A stretch of 64,000 nt of DNA from a virus. The position numbers and the translations under genes are program-made. Of the stretch, positions 6,856-14,010 are shown piece by piece. How positions within the stretch are numbered: the stretch's first letter is position 1; each line of letters begins with the position of its first letter. Location: positions 1 to 64,000 of the IMG/VR virus record IMGVR_UViG_3300012685_000002. One strand, written 5' to 3'. Below the pieces are notes generated by a model. It had not been told where the DNA came from and searched no databases. It saw only the letters and a program-made list of their open reading frames with translations.

Positions 6856-7055
6856 ACATGGCCAGGACACAAGCCATGTTAGAGCAGACTGGGAGGGAAG
6901 ACTAGCACGGACTGTCTAGTGATGTGCACCAGATCTGCACGGTCACCACAGAGCAAGGTCAGTTGCTCGTGCGTGGTAACACGCCAGAGGGTAAGGTGAC
7001 CAGCATAGTGCTGTGTCGCTCGTCAGCGAGAGACGCTATTACGTCTCCCTTACCC
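6856..7055 (-). ncRNA. Candidate structured noncoding RNA with a four-way junction
   Basis: Minus-strand helices follow one another almost without gaps: GGGTAAGG/CCTTACCC (7048-7055 with 6989-6996) enclosing three perfect hairpins (GAGACG/CGTCTC, TCGCT/AGCGA, CAGCA/TGCTG), then hairpins at 6971-6984, 6951-6968, 6924-6940, 6901-6920 and 6856-6879, all with perfect stems of 5-7 bp. In the junction 48 of 67 nt are paired. It lacks a T-loop so it is not a tRNA. Phages are known to carry large ornate RNAs (GOLLD, ROOL) near tRNA genes; membership is only a suggestion. Confidence 0.6.
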
Positions 7056-7059
7056 GTTA

Positions 7060-7173
7060 AAGCTAGGCTGGGAGTCGCACCCAGCCCCTGCTACCTCAGG
7101 ACACAATGGCCCGCCCGCCTACTGGCGCGTTGAGATGGCTCACATTGGACAGGCTCTCGCCTGCACCCTAGCT
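7060..7173 (-). tRNA. tRNA-like gene with enlarged anticodon loop (weak)
   Basis: Acceptor strands AGCTAGG (7167-7173) and CCTAGCT (7061-7067) are perfectly complementary, and the T-arm CTGGG-TGCGACT-CCCAG uses the same unusual T-loop as the canonical tRNA-Pro(TGG) of this phage. A CAATG/CATTG stem could be the anticodon stem, but its loop would be 34 nt and the D-arm lacks the usual GG. A long variable arm (CCTG/CAGG) is possible. Amino acid not assigned. Confidence 0.35.
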
Positions 7174-7182
7174 CTCCAGGGG

Positions 7183-7566
7183 CTAGCCCTGAATCTTGCC
7201 CAGGCTGACCAGCGCAGCCTGAGAGTTGTACTCACCGGCGCCGTACGCTCTGGCCGTCGGTGCTTCGGGGAAGATGGCCAAGAGTGCTTCCTTGGCGCTC
7301 TGTGCGTGCTGCCCGAAGTGTGAACTGCCGCCCTTGATCTCGCTGATCGAACGGCTGTTGGCTTCCCCCAGCAGCTTGCCAGCTGCGTAAGCCCGGGGGA
7401 ATGCACGCCCACGCACGGTGGCCGTGCTGTTGGTCTTGTTGCTCTGATCGTCCGGACCCCGCACCAAGCCAAGCACGTCCCAGAGACGCTTCGTCTCCAT
7501 CGGGTCGCCGTAGGTGAAGAACTCGTCCAGCGCTTGCAGAGCGCTCTTCGCGGTCGTTGCAAACAT
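7183..7566 (-). CDS. Hypothetical 127-aa protein
   Basis: Starts MFATTAKSALQALDEFF after GGAGG. Alternating helices and a Gly/Ala-rich C-terminus (GEYNSQAALVSLGKIQG). No family recognised. Motif copy e is 32 nt upstream; the tRNA-like gene begins 10 nt after its stop. Confidence 0.7.
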   Translation of the reverse strand: MFATTAKSALQALDEFFTYGDPMETKRLWDVLGLVRGPDDQSNKTNSTATVRGRAFPRAYAAGKLLGEANSRSISEIKGGSSHFGQHAQSAKEALLAIFPEAPTARAYGAGEYNSQAALVSLGKIQG

Positions 7567-7597
7567 TACAACCTCCAGTTGGAGTGAATCAGTGGGA

Positions 7598-7618
7598 CCA
7601 CTGTACTGCAACCGCAAA
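7598..7618 (-). promoter_or_regulatory. Early-region motif, copy e (one base shorter)
   Basis: Minus strand TTTGCGG-TTGCA-GTACAGTGG resembles copies b, c and d but has a 5-nt middle and a weaker 3' part. It lies 32 nt before the ATG at 7566. Confidence 0.4.
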
Positions 7619-7627
7619 CTGGACCAT

Positions 7628-7714
7628 GCGTTACTGCGCTTCGCAGTGTGCACACCGCTAACGCTCCCACCCTTTCCATGAGCTAGGAAAGCCAGGGGCT
7701 TTACGGAGAGCGTT
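7628..7714. ncRNA. RNA segment with two mutually exclusive helices
   Basis: TAACGC at 7659-7664 can pair with GCGTTA at 7628-7633 (closing a CTGCG/CGCAG hairpin), while the overlapping AACGCTC at 7660-7666 can pair with GAGCGTT at 7708-7714 (closing CTTTCC/GGAAAG and AAAGCC/GGCTTT hairpins). Only one can form at a time, as in switch-like RNAs. Confidence 0.45.
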
Positions 7715-7788
7715 CACCCGCCGTTTCCCTGCTGCAAGCCTTTCTCCTCACGCACAATCCAGTCAATGACGTGCTGGGCCTTGCGCAT
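7714..7788 (-). CDS. Possible 24-aa ORF, end of a longer open frame
   Basis: From the ATG at 7788 the frame gives MRKAQHVIDWIVREEKGLQQ plus four residues and a stop. The same frame is open and protein-like for about 38 codons further upstream (ATLYSLQRVDHHVRK precedes it) but has no ATG or GTG and runs into the tRNA-Glu-like gene. SD is weak. It may be a remnant of a gene interrupted by the tRNA element. Confidence 0.3.
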   Translation of the reverse strand: MRKAQHVIDWIVREEKGLQQGNGG

Positions 7789-7856
7789 CTTACGGACGTG
7801 GTGGTCTACCCGCTGCAGCGAATAGAGAGTAGCAGCCGTATCAGGCCCAGCGTTAG

Positions 7857-8142
7857 TAGCAGCGACTGGCTTTGAACCAGTGTCTCTCGGTTGAGACCGA
7901 GTGTCCTAGCAGAGATAACTCCTCAAGCTACAGAGACTTATGATAGCCATGCTATCTAGTCTAGGGTATCGTGCGCCTGCAACTCCCCATCTTGCAACTA
8001 GACTCACAAGCTGTTAAAGCACTCGAAAGCACCACGGTGGGGACCTAACACACCCTCCCAGCTTGGACCTAGCCACTCAAGGGCGACATGAGCACATGGC
8101 TCCTCTGATTCCCTTGCGGGAAACCCGCTAGACGACGCTGCC
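7857..8142 (-). tRNA. tRNA-Glu-like gene with about 213-nt insertion in the D-loop
   Basis: GGCAGCG (8136-8142) pairs perfectly with CGCTGCT after one G-U at the end (7858-7864). It is followed by TC and GTCTAGCGGG, the Glu-type D-arm start, and the 3' part resumes with GCTAGGAC exactly as in this phage's canonical tRNA-Glu. Then come CTCGG-TCTCAA-CCGAG (anticodon CTC, 6-nt loop) and T-arm ACTGG-TTCAAAG-CCAGT. So a tRNA frame of about 73 nt is split by about 213 nt. The 6-nt anticodon loop argues for decay or unusual maturation. Confidence 0.5.
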
Positions 8143-8149
8143 GTACTGC

Positions 8150-8512
8150 CTACTTCCCGATTGCCTTCTTCAGCTTCTCGCGCAGCTTGCCCTTCGGGCT
8201 GTCCGCGCCGCTAACGATCCGACTCCGGAGATCCGCGTTGAGCCAGCCCTTAGCTTTGCGGGTCTCACTGATGCGGAACGTGCCCTTGCCTTCGATGAAG
8301 GCCACAGCGCTGATGGGGCAGAAGTCTCCGCCCGCATCCTCCCTGATCTTCTGTCTGGCCAGCTCGGCCACCTCACCGTTGACCACCGTGCCACCGATGC
8401 GAAGCTTTAGTGCCTCTGGCCGTATGGTCGCACGAAGCGTACCGCCTTGAACCGTCCACTTCAGGTACGCGGTGGTCTTGCTCAGCGCCTTCAGAAAAGA
8501 TTGCAACGTCAT
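8150..8512 (-). CDS. Hypothetical basic protein
   Basis: 120 residues from the ATG at 8512 (MTLQSFLKALSKTTAYL) after GGGAGGAATC; ends in a Lys-rich helix (GKLREKLKKAIGK). No family recognised. It is bracketed by tRNA-like genes: one begins 8 nt after its stop and another ends 24 nt before its start. Confidence 0.7.
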   Translation of the reverse strand: MTLQSFLKALSKTTAYLKWTVQGGTLRATIRPEALKLRIGGTVVNGEVAELARQKIREDAGGDFCPISAVAFIEGKGTFRISETRKAKGWLNADLRSRIVSGADSPKGKLREKLKKAIGK

Positions 8513-8535
8513 GATTCCTCCCGGGTTGAACTGCA

Positions 8536-8671
8536 TAGCCAAGCAAGGATTCGAACCTTGATCTCCCACCAGAGAGGCGGGGGTCCTCGGGAACAGTCCT
8601 GCATTTAAGTAGTGTGCCACCAGTTCCCCTATGCTATCATCAGCAATAGCATACCCTTAGACGACTCGGCC
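8536..8671 (-). tRNA. tRNA-Glu(CTC)-like gene with about 64-nt insertion in the D-loop
   Basis: GGCCGAG (8665-8671) pairs with CTTGGCT (8537-8543) through five Watson-Crick and two G-U pairs; then TC and GTCTAAGGG. After an insertion come GAGGAC, anticodon arm CCCGC-CTCTCTG-GTGGG (U33, CTC), AGAT, and a canonical T-arm CAAGG-TTCGAAT-CCTTG; A73; no CCA. The D-loop is 74 nt instead of about 10, and the extra part folds into TATGCTAT/ATAGCATA and GGGAAC/GTTCCC hairpins. A normal tRNA-Glu(CTC) exists at 23618. Confidence 0.6.
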
Positions 8672-8680
8672 AAGATACAG

Positions 8681-8790
8681 TTGCCTCAGCAGGACTCGAA
8701 CCTGCGACCTTCCATGTGTGACCGCGTGCAGTTGCTGTCCTCATGCAGGGCGGTATTGAATGGACGCTCTACCAACTGAGCTACGAGGCA
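8681..8790 (-). tRNA. tRNA-Val-like gene with 37-nt insertion in the anticodon loop
   Basis: A nearly canonical tRNA: acceptor TGCCTCG/TGAGGCA (one G-U), TA, D-arm GCTCAGTTGGTAGAGC, anticodon stem TCCAT/ATGGA, variable AGGTC, T-arm GCAGG-TTCGAGT-CCTGC, A73. The loop closed by TCCAT/ATGGA is 44 nt (8716-8759) instead of 7, and the extra bases form ACCGC/GCGGT and TGCA/TGCA helices. Removing 37 nt at either of two positions leaves anticodon CAC (Val). No CCA. A normal Val(CAC) gene is at 23843. Confidence 0.65.
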
Positions 8791-8843
8791 GTGGTGGGCC
8801 GCAGCTTGCGCTGCTTTATACCGGTAACCGGAGCCCGTTACTG

Positions 8844-9125
8844 CTAGTAGCGGTCGCCGTTCAGCGGCGCCCCCACCTTGATCCCACCGACGGTGGCTTC
8901 CGCCCACGTCAGGTCGTTCGTGATCTTGCGGACCTGCTGCGCCCGGAGCGACACGGCGGTCAGCAGATCGCTGGCCGTCTTGAAGACCGTCGCTTGCTGT
9001 TCGTTCGTCACGAACTTGAACTTCCCGTTCGGCTGCACCTGCACGTACTTCTGCGTGCTGACCTGGTGGACCCGCCAGTTCGGGTGTGCGATGCGCCGTG
9101 CGGGCTTGGTGCACAGGACGTACAT
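8844..9125 (-). CDS. Hypothetical 93-aa protein
   Basis: Starts MYVLCTKPARRIAHPNW with GAGGAAC upstream; beta-like middle (KYVQVQPNGKFKFVTNEQQ) and a helical stretch. No family recognised. Begins the small group that leads into the tRNA-Val-like gene. Confidence 0.68.
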   Translation of the reverse strand: MYVLCTKPARRIAHPNWRVHQVSTQKYVQVQPNGKFKFVTNEQQATVFKTASDLLTAVSLRAQQVRKITNDLTWAEATVGGIKVGAPLNGDRY

Positions 9126-9174
9126 TGACTGTTCCTCTCTGCAGAGGTTCGCTGCGTTATGGTGGACACCTGAG

Positions 9175-9312
9175 CTAGGAACGCAGCCCTGCCCTAGCCA
9201 TGTCTGGGTTGCTGTAGAGCACGCATGCGGTAAACAGGCCTAACATAAGTAGGCCCATCAGCAGCATCGCGAAGACCGCTGCGAGCAACGCAAAGCGCTT
9301 GTGTCGTGACAC
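9175..9312 (-). CDS. Small membrane protein or lipoprotein (45 aa)
   Basis: GTG start at 9312 with GGGAGG six bases upstream. After RHKR comes a hydrophobic run (FALLAAVFAMLLMGLLML) ending at GLFTAC, which could be a weak lipobox, then SNPDMARAGLRS. Follows the peptidase gene by 14 nt, so it may be cotranscribed. Confidence 0.6.
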   Translation of the reverse strand: MSRHKRFALLAAVFAMLLMGLLMLGLFTACVLYSNPDMARAGLRS

Positions 9313-9326
9313 TCCTGCCCTCCCCT

Positions 9327-11318
9327 CTACTCCCAGCTTCCTGCCTCTCTAAGCTGAGCAGTAACGTCGTGTGGATCTGGTATGGCAGCAGGCGGTAAGG
9401 CGTGCCTGCTGGGTTCTGGGACCTTCTGATTGTCCAACGCCTCCTTGACCCGAATCTCGTACCACTGCACGAGTTCGTGGCTCTCCTTGCTGTGTGTCGT
9501 GCAGGGCGAGACATAGGGCAGCATGCAGCCCCGGGGATACTTCGGTGCCGCTTGATTGAGCGGGAGTCGTGAGTGCTTCCACACTCCGTTCTGACGTGCG
9601 GCGACGATGTTGTTGCTGCACTGGCTGCAGTGATGCACGCACACCGTCACCTCAAGTGCAGGAATCTCTTGATGGACAGTGCCCGTAAGAGCCTTGGGCT
9701 TGACTCGCACGCGACTGTGTGTGGCAAAGCTGCAGGTATCTGCATGCTGCCCATTGTTGACGGTGAGGTTGTAGTAGCACTCGCTGCAAAAGCCGTCACC
9801 TTCGGCCCTTGTCCCACGCTCACCACCCCAGTCTGGGCAGATGATGCTGTGTCCATCAGCGATCTTGCGGTGACAGTAGCCGCACAAGTCAGGCTTGTTC
9901 CAGATGCACTGCGGCTTGTGGTTGGGCAGCAGCTCAGCGCACGTCTCGCAGGTGCGCTGTGGTGTGGGTAGTGAACGAACATTCCCCTTGCCGCCCGGAA
10001 CACCCACCGAGAATGCCCCATCGTTGGGACACTCCGCCTTGTGGACGTATGTGTTACGACAGGACGGGCAGGGCGAGTGAGCAACAGCGGCCTTCTCGCA
10101 CTCCGTGCACGATGCAGCGATAGGCTTTCCGTGCAGACAAACGCGCACCTTGCCGGTAGCGGCCCGGCTGGGGCGCTTGTGGCACCACAGCTTGTGTTCC
10201 TCGACGGGCGCAAGCTCCGCCGCGCCGCAGTAGCACAGAACGTCGTCCCTGTTCTGGTAACTGTCGGCCATCGGTGTGGCTGCTGGCAGCAGCAACAGCT
10301 GGTGTTCCTTGTCCGCTGCCAGCTCCGGAGGGTAAATCTTATCGAGCATCCGCACCGCTTGCCACCGCTGGATCTTGGCCTTCTCCACGAACTTCCGCAC
10401 CTTGGCGGCCAGCTTCTTGCGCTTCTTGCCGCTGATGGTGGCCAAGTCGATCTTGTCTACCTCCTTGATCAGCTCCTCCACATCGGAGACGAACATGCTG
10501 CCGACATGGTAGTAGCTGACGCCGCCGTACTGCGTCACCGGCGCGTAGGTCCGTGCACGGAACTTGAACTGTTCCAGCTTGTCCAGCTTGAGCAGCTTCT
10601 TGAGTACGGTGCGCGTGTGCATCCAGGCGCCGAGCAGCAGCATCTCCCCATCGCTGTGCTCGTGCCAGAAGCCCGCCGAGAGGTTCACGCCGCACAGCAG
10701 GATCTCGCCGCAGATGTGGCGGATGTCTGTGCTGCTGCCCTCGAACTCCCGCCACGGCTTGTTCTCGAAGTCGAACTTGCTGAGCGTGGACGTGATGAAC
10801 GCCTTGAACTTGTCCGTGCCGACATCGTAGAACACTGCTTGCCGGTCACCACGCCGGTCTACCTGGACCGCGAACTGGTGCTTCTCCAGCTCCTTCTTGA
10901 TGTCCTGCACCGCTGCACGGGCGCCCACCAGTCCACGCTCTTCACCGGTGGTGACGAGCAGGGAGTGAGAGCCATCCCACAGATCGTACATCAACGCACA
11001 CCCAGCACGGTCATCAGCGCCGAGTGGGCCACTGGCGACAGCACCCTTGCCCCACCCACCGCCGGACTGCCCACCGATGCGGCAGCACACATCGCCGATC
11101 CAGAGCAGATCGTTGATGGGCTTGTCTTCGTGTACCGTGTCAGCATGGGCCACGCACAACACACGGTCAGGCCGCTTGCCGGGGATGTAGACCCACTTGA
11201 AGCCCGGCTCTTTGTTCCGGATCGCTCCTGGCAGCTTGAGGAACTTCGCCACCACCTCATCTTCGGTGGGACGCAGGAAGTTCTCCAACAGCCGCTGCTG
11301 TTCTGTCAGCTTGATCAT
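9327..11318 (-). CDS. M28/M20-like metallopeptidase fused to a multi-zinc-ribbon region
   Basis: 663 residues. The first 240 show the ligand pattern of di-zinc aminopeptidases: VAHADTVHED (His and Asp, about 57-66), LGADDRAGCAL (about 100), TTGEERGLVGA (Glu-Glu, about 122), SSTDIRH and FWHEHSDGE (Asp and His, about 195 and 220). Residues about 360-600 carry many CxxC pairs (CYCG, CPSC, CETC, CGYC, CSEC, CSQC), enough for several ribbons. Predicted cytoplasmic (no signal). Overlaps the upstream gene by ATGA. Substrate unknown; the fusion is unusual. Confidence 0.72.
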   Translation of the reverse strand: MIKLTEQQRLLENFLRPTEDEVVAKFLKLPGAIRNKEPGFKWVYIPGKRPDRVLCVAHADTVHEDKPINDLLWIGDVCCRIGGQSGGGWGKGAVASGPLGADDRAGCALMYDLWDGSHSLLVTTGEERGLVGARAAVQDIKKELEKHQFAVQVDRRGDRQAVFYDVGTDKFKAFITSTLSKFDFENKPWREFEGSSTDIRHICGEILLCGVNLSAGFWHEHSDGEMLLLGAWMHTRTVLKKLLKLDKLEQFKFRARTYAPVTQYGGVSYYHVGSMFVSDVEELIKEVDKIDLATISGKKRKKLAAKVRKFVEKAKIQRWQAVRMLDKIYPPELAADKEHQLLLLPAATPMADSYQNRDDVLCYCGAAELAPVEEHKLWCHKRPSRAATGKVRVCLHGKPIAASCTECEKAAVAHSPCPSCRNTYVHKAECPNDGAFSVGVPGGKGNVRSLPTPQRTCETCAELLPNHKPQCIWNKPDLCGYCHRKIADGHSIICPDWGGERGTRAEGDGFCSECYYNLTVNNGQHADTCSFATHSRVRVKPKALTGTVHQEIPALEVTVCVHHCSQCSNNIVAARQNGVWKHSRLPLNQAAPKYPRGCMLPYVSPCTTHSKESHELVQWYEIRVKEALDNQKVPEPSRHALPPAAIPDPHDVTAQLREAGSWE

Positions 11319-12613
11319 ACGAACATCCCCCCAGCGAGAACCGCTGCTTTGTTGTCCACCTCAGGATAGGGCCAGACCTTCGGCAGCTCCAGCTCAGGGA
11401 GCGGACGCCCCGGGCCAGCGCCATTGCGTGTGTAGAGCCCCAGCTTGTCAGCGTAGTTGAGCACCTCACGGAGATAGTGCTCGGTGTACTTGGTGCGGAA
11501 GGCTGTCTTGCCCGCGAGATAGGTGCAATCCGCGTTCGTGTAGAACGCTTGATTCTGGTGATCGCGGATGCTGATGACATGCCCACCGAAGGCTTCTGGA
11601 GCTGGCACGTTCAAGCCTGCTTCAACCGCTGCGAGCACCGCTGGATAGACCAGCTCCTTCGTGAGCCCGTAGAAGTTGCTCACCACGCAGCCTCTGCGGG
11701 GAATCCCGATGCCCCAGCCCCGACCTTGGGGCTTCCCAGCTTCCTGCGCCTGCTTGAGCTTCTTTCCCCCCTCATCTGCGGCGGTGCCCCGATACGTCAG
11801 CATCACGAAGGAGTCGGGTAAGTCAGCCGCTAGGAACAGCTTGGAGCTGTCATGCAGTCCGGCATTACGGTAGCAGGACCCAGCGTCGATCCCCTCGTAA
11901 TGGCCGAGACTCAGGAAGGCAGAGGGTCTGGCAGTGAGGGTGACGGCGACGGGCACTTGCTGCCCCACCCACACCGACTCGCCCAGCTGGACGAACAGCT
12001 TCTCGTACACCTCGCTGATGTCCGGCCACTGCTTCGTGATCCCTGCATCCTCCAGGGCCTCCATGATGAGTGGAGCGATCCGCTGGCCCACCCGTGCTTT
12101 GATCTTGATGTACTTCCGCACCTCACGACCGCTGCGTGTCTCACGCTCCACGTACTGGCCAGCGGTGACGTAGACACCCTTGCTGGGCAGCTTGTAGCCG
12201 TCGTAGTTCTCTTGGATGGTCTTGGCGCACAAAGCGTTCTGTGCCTGTGCAACCGCTCCCACACCATCTGCACCGATGTGCATGTCCACGATGAACTGAC
12301 GTGGACCATACGCTGCGAAGCCACCGGCTTCATATCCGTTCTTGCAGAGCACCGTATTGATCGCCGCGACGAACTTATCGTACACGGTCTTGGCAGCCCG
12401 CTTCGCTGCGGTAGGATCTTCGATGAGCGTGACGGGACCCTGATGCTCCCATCCTTCCCACATCTCCAAGAGCTGCCGATGCATGTGGGCGCACCGTTGC
12501 ACGAACGTCTTGACGGGCATCCGAGGCGGTGTCTTCAAGCCTGGATACTTCGTCAGGAACGTCTCGCAGCGCTTGATCTCCTCTGCGACCAGCTGTTCCA
12601 TGAGCGGTGGCAT
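11315..12613 (-). CDS. Large protein of unknown function, partner of the peptidase gene
   Basis: 432 residues, soluble. The N-terminal 200 are helical and charged; the C-terminal half has a well-formed domain with SFVMLTYRG, GRGWGIGIPRRGCVVSNFYG and GGHVISIRDHQNQAFY. I recognise no family. The stop overlaps the start of the peptidase by 4 nt, so the two are likely made together. GGGGAGGCTGAG lies before the ATG at 12613. Confidence 0.72.
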   Translation of the reverse strand: MPPLMEQLVAEEIKRCETFLTKYPGLKTPPRMPVKTFVQRCAHMHRQLLEMWEGWEHQGPVTLIEDPTAAKRAAKTVYDKFVAAINTVLCKNGYEAGGFAAYGPRQFIVDMHIGADGVGAVAQAQNALCAKTIQENYDGYKLPSKGVYVTAGQYVERETRSGREVRKYIKIKARVGQRIAPLIMEALEDAGITKQWPDISEVYEKLFVQLGESVWVGQQVPVAVTLTARPSAFLSLGHYEGIDAGSCYRNAGLHDSSKLFLAADLPDSFVMLTYRGTAADEGGKKLKQAQEAGKPQGRGWGIGIPRRGCVVSNFYGLTKELVYPAVLAAVEAGLNVPAPEAFGGHVISIRDHQNQAFYTNADCTYLAGKTAFRTKYTEHYLREVLNYADKLGLYTRNGAGPGRPLPELELPKVWPYPEVDNKAAVLAGGMFV

Positions 12614-12614
12614 C

Positions 12615-13022
12615 TCAGCCTCCCCGTTGCCCAGGTGGATTTACAGGCCACTGCAGCCCCTGTGGAGCAATGGCAGCCATGAACTGCCCCAACTGCTGCG
12701 GCAGAATCTGCTGTTCCAGCACGGCGGCCATAGCACCTTCTAGCCAAGGATGCACCTTTCTCACCGGCCTAGCTTCCTCCGTGTGATTCATCATCTCGAT
12801 TTGCATCCACACTTCTGCGGTCTTCAGCGGTTCTACGGTGATGGTGATGACGTTGGCTCCATCCCGTTCGATGTACATGTCGGCACCGCACGAGCAGCCG
12901 TATTCATACGGCTCTCGCCTGCCAGTGCGGACATCCCAGCCACCCCCTTGCCGCTTCCACTCATGCTGATGCGGTGGAGGCGCTGCAGGCGGTAGTGGAG
13001 CGGTATCCGGATACTTGAGCAT
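12615..13022 (-). CDS. Hypothetical protein with possible zinc site
   Basis: 135 residues: a Pro/His-rich start (PPAAPPPHQHEWKRQGGGW), YGCSCGADMYIERDG which could bind metal with the nearby His, and a Gln/Pro-rich tail. Strong SD GGGGAGGAATC. Stop overlaps the next start region (TGAGATG). Confidence 0.68.
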   Translation of the reverse strand: MLKYPDTAPLPPAAPPPHQHEWKRQGGGWDVRTGRREPYEYGCSCGADMYIERDGANVITITVEPLKTAEVWMQIEMMNHTEEARPVRKVHPWLEGAMAAVLEQQILPQQLGQFMAAIAPQGLQWPVNPPGQRGG

Positions 13023-13107
13023 GATTCCTCCCCGTGCTGCGCTCCAACCCCTTCACGCAGCACACTAACGTGGCCGTCCAACTTCGGAGTATTGCAGGGG
13101 TCCCACG

Positions 13108-13293
13108 CTAGATGTAGAGCCCCATGAGCTTGCGACAGTGAATCCCCAGCTGTTCCAGCGCCTTGCCATCTTGGCCGTAGCGCGCCCGATCCAGCAGCGC
13201 CTGCAGATTCCTGATGTACAGCGTCTTCGCTTTCTTCGGACTCTCGGCAGCGATGATCTCCTCAGGGAAGTCCATCAGCTGCACAGCGTACAT
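13108..13293 (-). CDS. Hypothetical 61-aa protein
   Basis: The ATG at 13293 (MYAVQLMDFPEEIIAAESP) is chosen over one six codons upstream because GGAGG sits 4 nt before it. Helical, with a positively charged centre. No family recognised. Confidence 0.65.
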   Translation of the reverse strand: MYAVQLMDFPEEIIAAESPKKAKTLYIRNLQALLDRARYGQDGKALEQLGIHCRKLMGLYI

Positions 13294-13307
13294 CTTGCCT
13301 CCGCTCT

Positions 13308-13664
13308 TCATAGCGCCACCGTTCTGAGCAGGGCATTGAGCCGTGCCACCTCCATACGGAGCTCGAAAGCGTCCATGCCTGGTCCTCGCTCTGCAGCACC
13401 GTCACGGTAGTCTCGCACGGCTTGACGACGGATGTCATCATAGTCACCCATCGTCACAAGCCGTATGACGAAGGCGCTGATGACGAGAGCGACTAAAATG
13501 AGCACGATGCAGACGAGCCGCCGCTCACCAGGCAGCCAGACGTAGAATCCCCCATTGGGTGTGGGGTGGATGTGCATGCTGAAGATGGCTATCACAGTGG
13601 CGATACCAAGAATCACTGTGAGCGCTCCCCAGATGCACCAGGCCAGCTTCTCATTCTCTCTCAT
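13308..13664 (-). CDS. Two-pass membrane protein
   Basis: 118 residues: hydrophobic segments at about 9-29 (WGALTVILGIATVIAIF) and 51-73 (LVCIVLILVALVISAFVI), then a charged coiled-coil-like C-terminal region (AFELRMEVARLNALL). SD GGGAGGAACG before the ATG at 13664. Overlaps both neighbours by a few bases. Confidence 0.7.
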   Translation of the reverse strand: MRENEKLAWCIWGALTVILGIATVIAIFSMHIHPTPNGGFYVWLPGERRLVCIVLILVALVISAFVIRLVTMGDYDDIRRQAVRDYRDGAAERGPGMDAFELRMEVARLNALLRTVAL

Positions 13665-13828
13665 CGTTCCTCCCTTGGATCGTCCTCCGGCATGGGCGTG
13701 AATCGTTCGCTGCCACAGTGCGGGCAGCATGGCAGCACGAGTGGGAATGGTGATGCGAGATCGTCTTCCCAGTCATCTAGCTCACCCGGCTGATCGAAGA
13801 TTTCGTGGCACTCTTTGCACTGATACAT
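13661..13828 (-). CDS. Small zinc-ribbon protein
   Basis: 55 residues with CKEC at 4-7 and CPHC about 30 residues later, acidic between. GGAGG precedes the ATG at 13828. First gene after motif copy d, 28 nt upstream. Confidence 0.72.
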   Translation of the reverse strand: MYQCKECHEIFDQPGELDDWEDDLASPFPLVLPCCPHCGSERFTPMPEDDPREER

Positions 13829-13855
13829 GCGGCCTCCGGGGTCGCGCCGTGAGCC

Positions 13856-13878
13856 CAAAGGTACCCGGTACCCGCAAC
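13856..13878 (-). promoter_or_regulatory. Early-region 23-nt motif, copy d
   Basis: Minus strand TTGCGG-GTACCG-GGTACCTTTG, 28 nt before the ATG at 13828. Best copy together with b and c. Confidence 0.55.
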
Positions 13879-14010
13879 CCCCCCCGCCGTGCTGCGCGCA
13901 GAGCACCCCACAGTGTGCCCAGGATGCCCTAGGAACGATGATCCCCCATAGCATCGAGGCCAGATACCGTGACTCGGCATCCGGCCTCATGCTTGGAAAA
14001 GGAAAGCTGG

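Larger units (their letters stand above)
6524..7182. other. Gene-poor region of dense perfect hairpins
   Basis: No credible protein gene in either strand over about 660 nt. It contains an inverted repeat TCAGGTAGTA/TACTACCTGA (6650-6687), a string of hairpins from 6856, the four-way junction at 6989-7055 and a tRNA-like gene at 7060-7173. The part 6524-6649 shows nothing I can assign. Confidence 0.6.
7567..8149. other. Gene-poor region holding RNA elements and an interrupted tRNA
   Basis: Apart from the short ORF at 7714-7788, no protein gene is convincing. The stretch 7858-8142 is accounted for by the tRNA-Glu-like gene, and 7628-7714 by the alternative helices. The rest shows short hairpins only. 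Confidence 0.5.

Noticed and set aside
7857-8142. Group I intron in the tRNA-Glu-like gene
   Set aside because: About 213 nt would be large enough, but I could not find convincing P7/P3 core elements, and a D-loop position is not typical. Left as an insertion of unknown kind.
10041-11369. 442-codon plus-strand frame
   Set aside because: Antisense to the M28-like peptidase, which has clear motifs on the minus strand.
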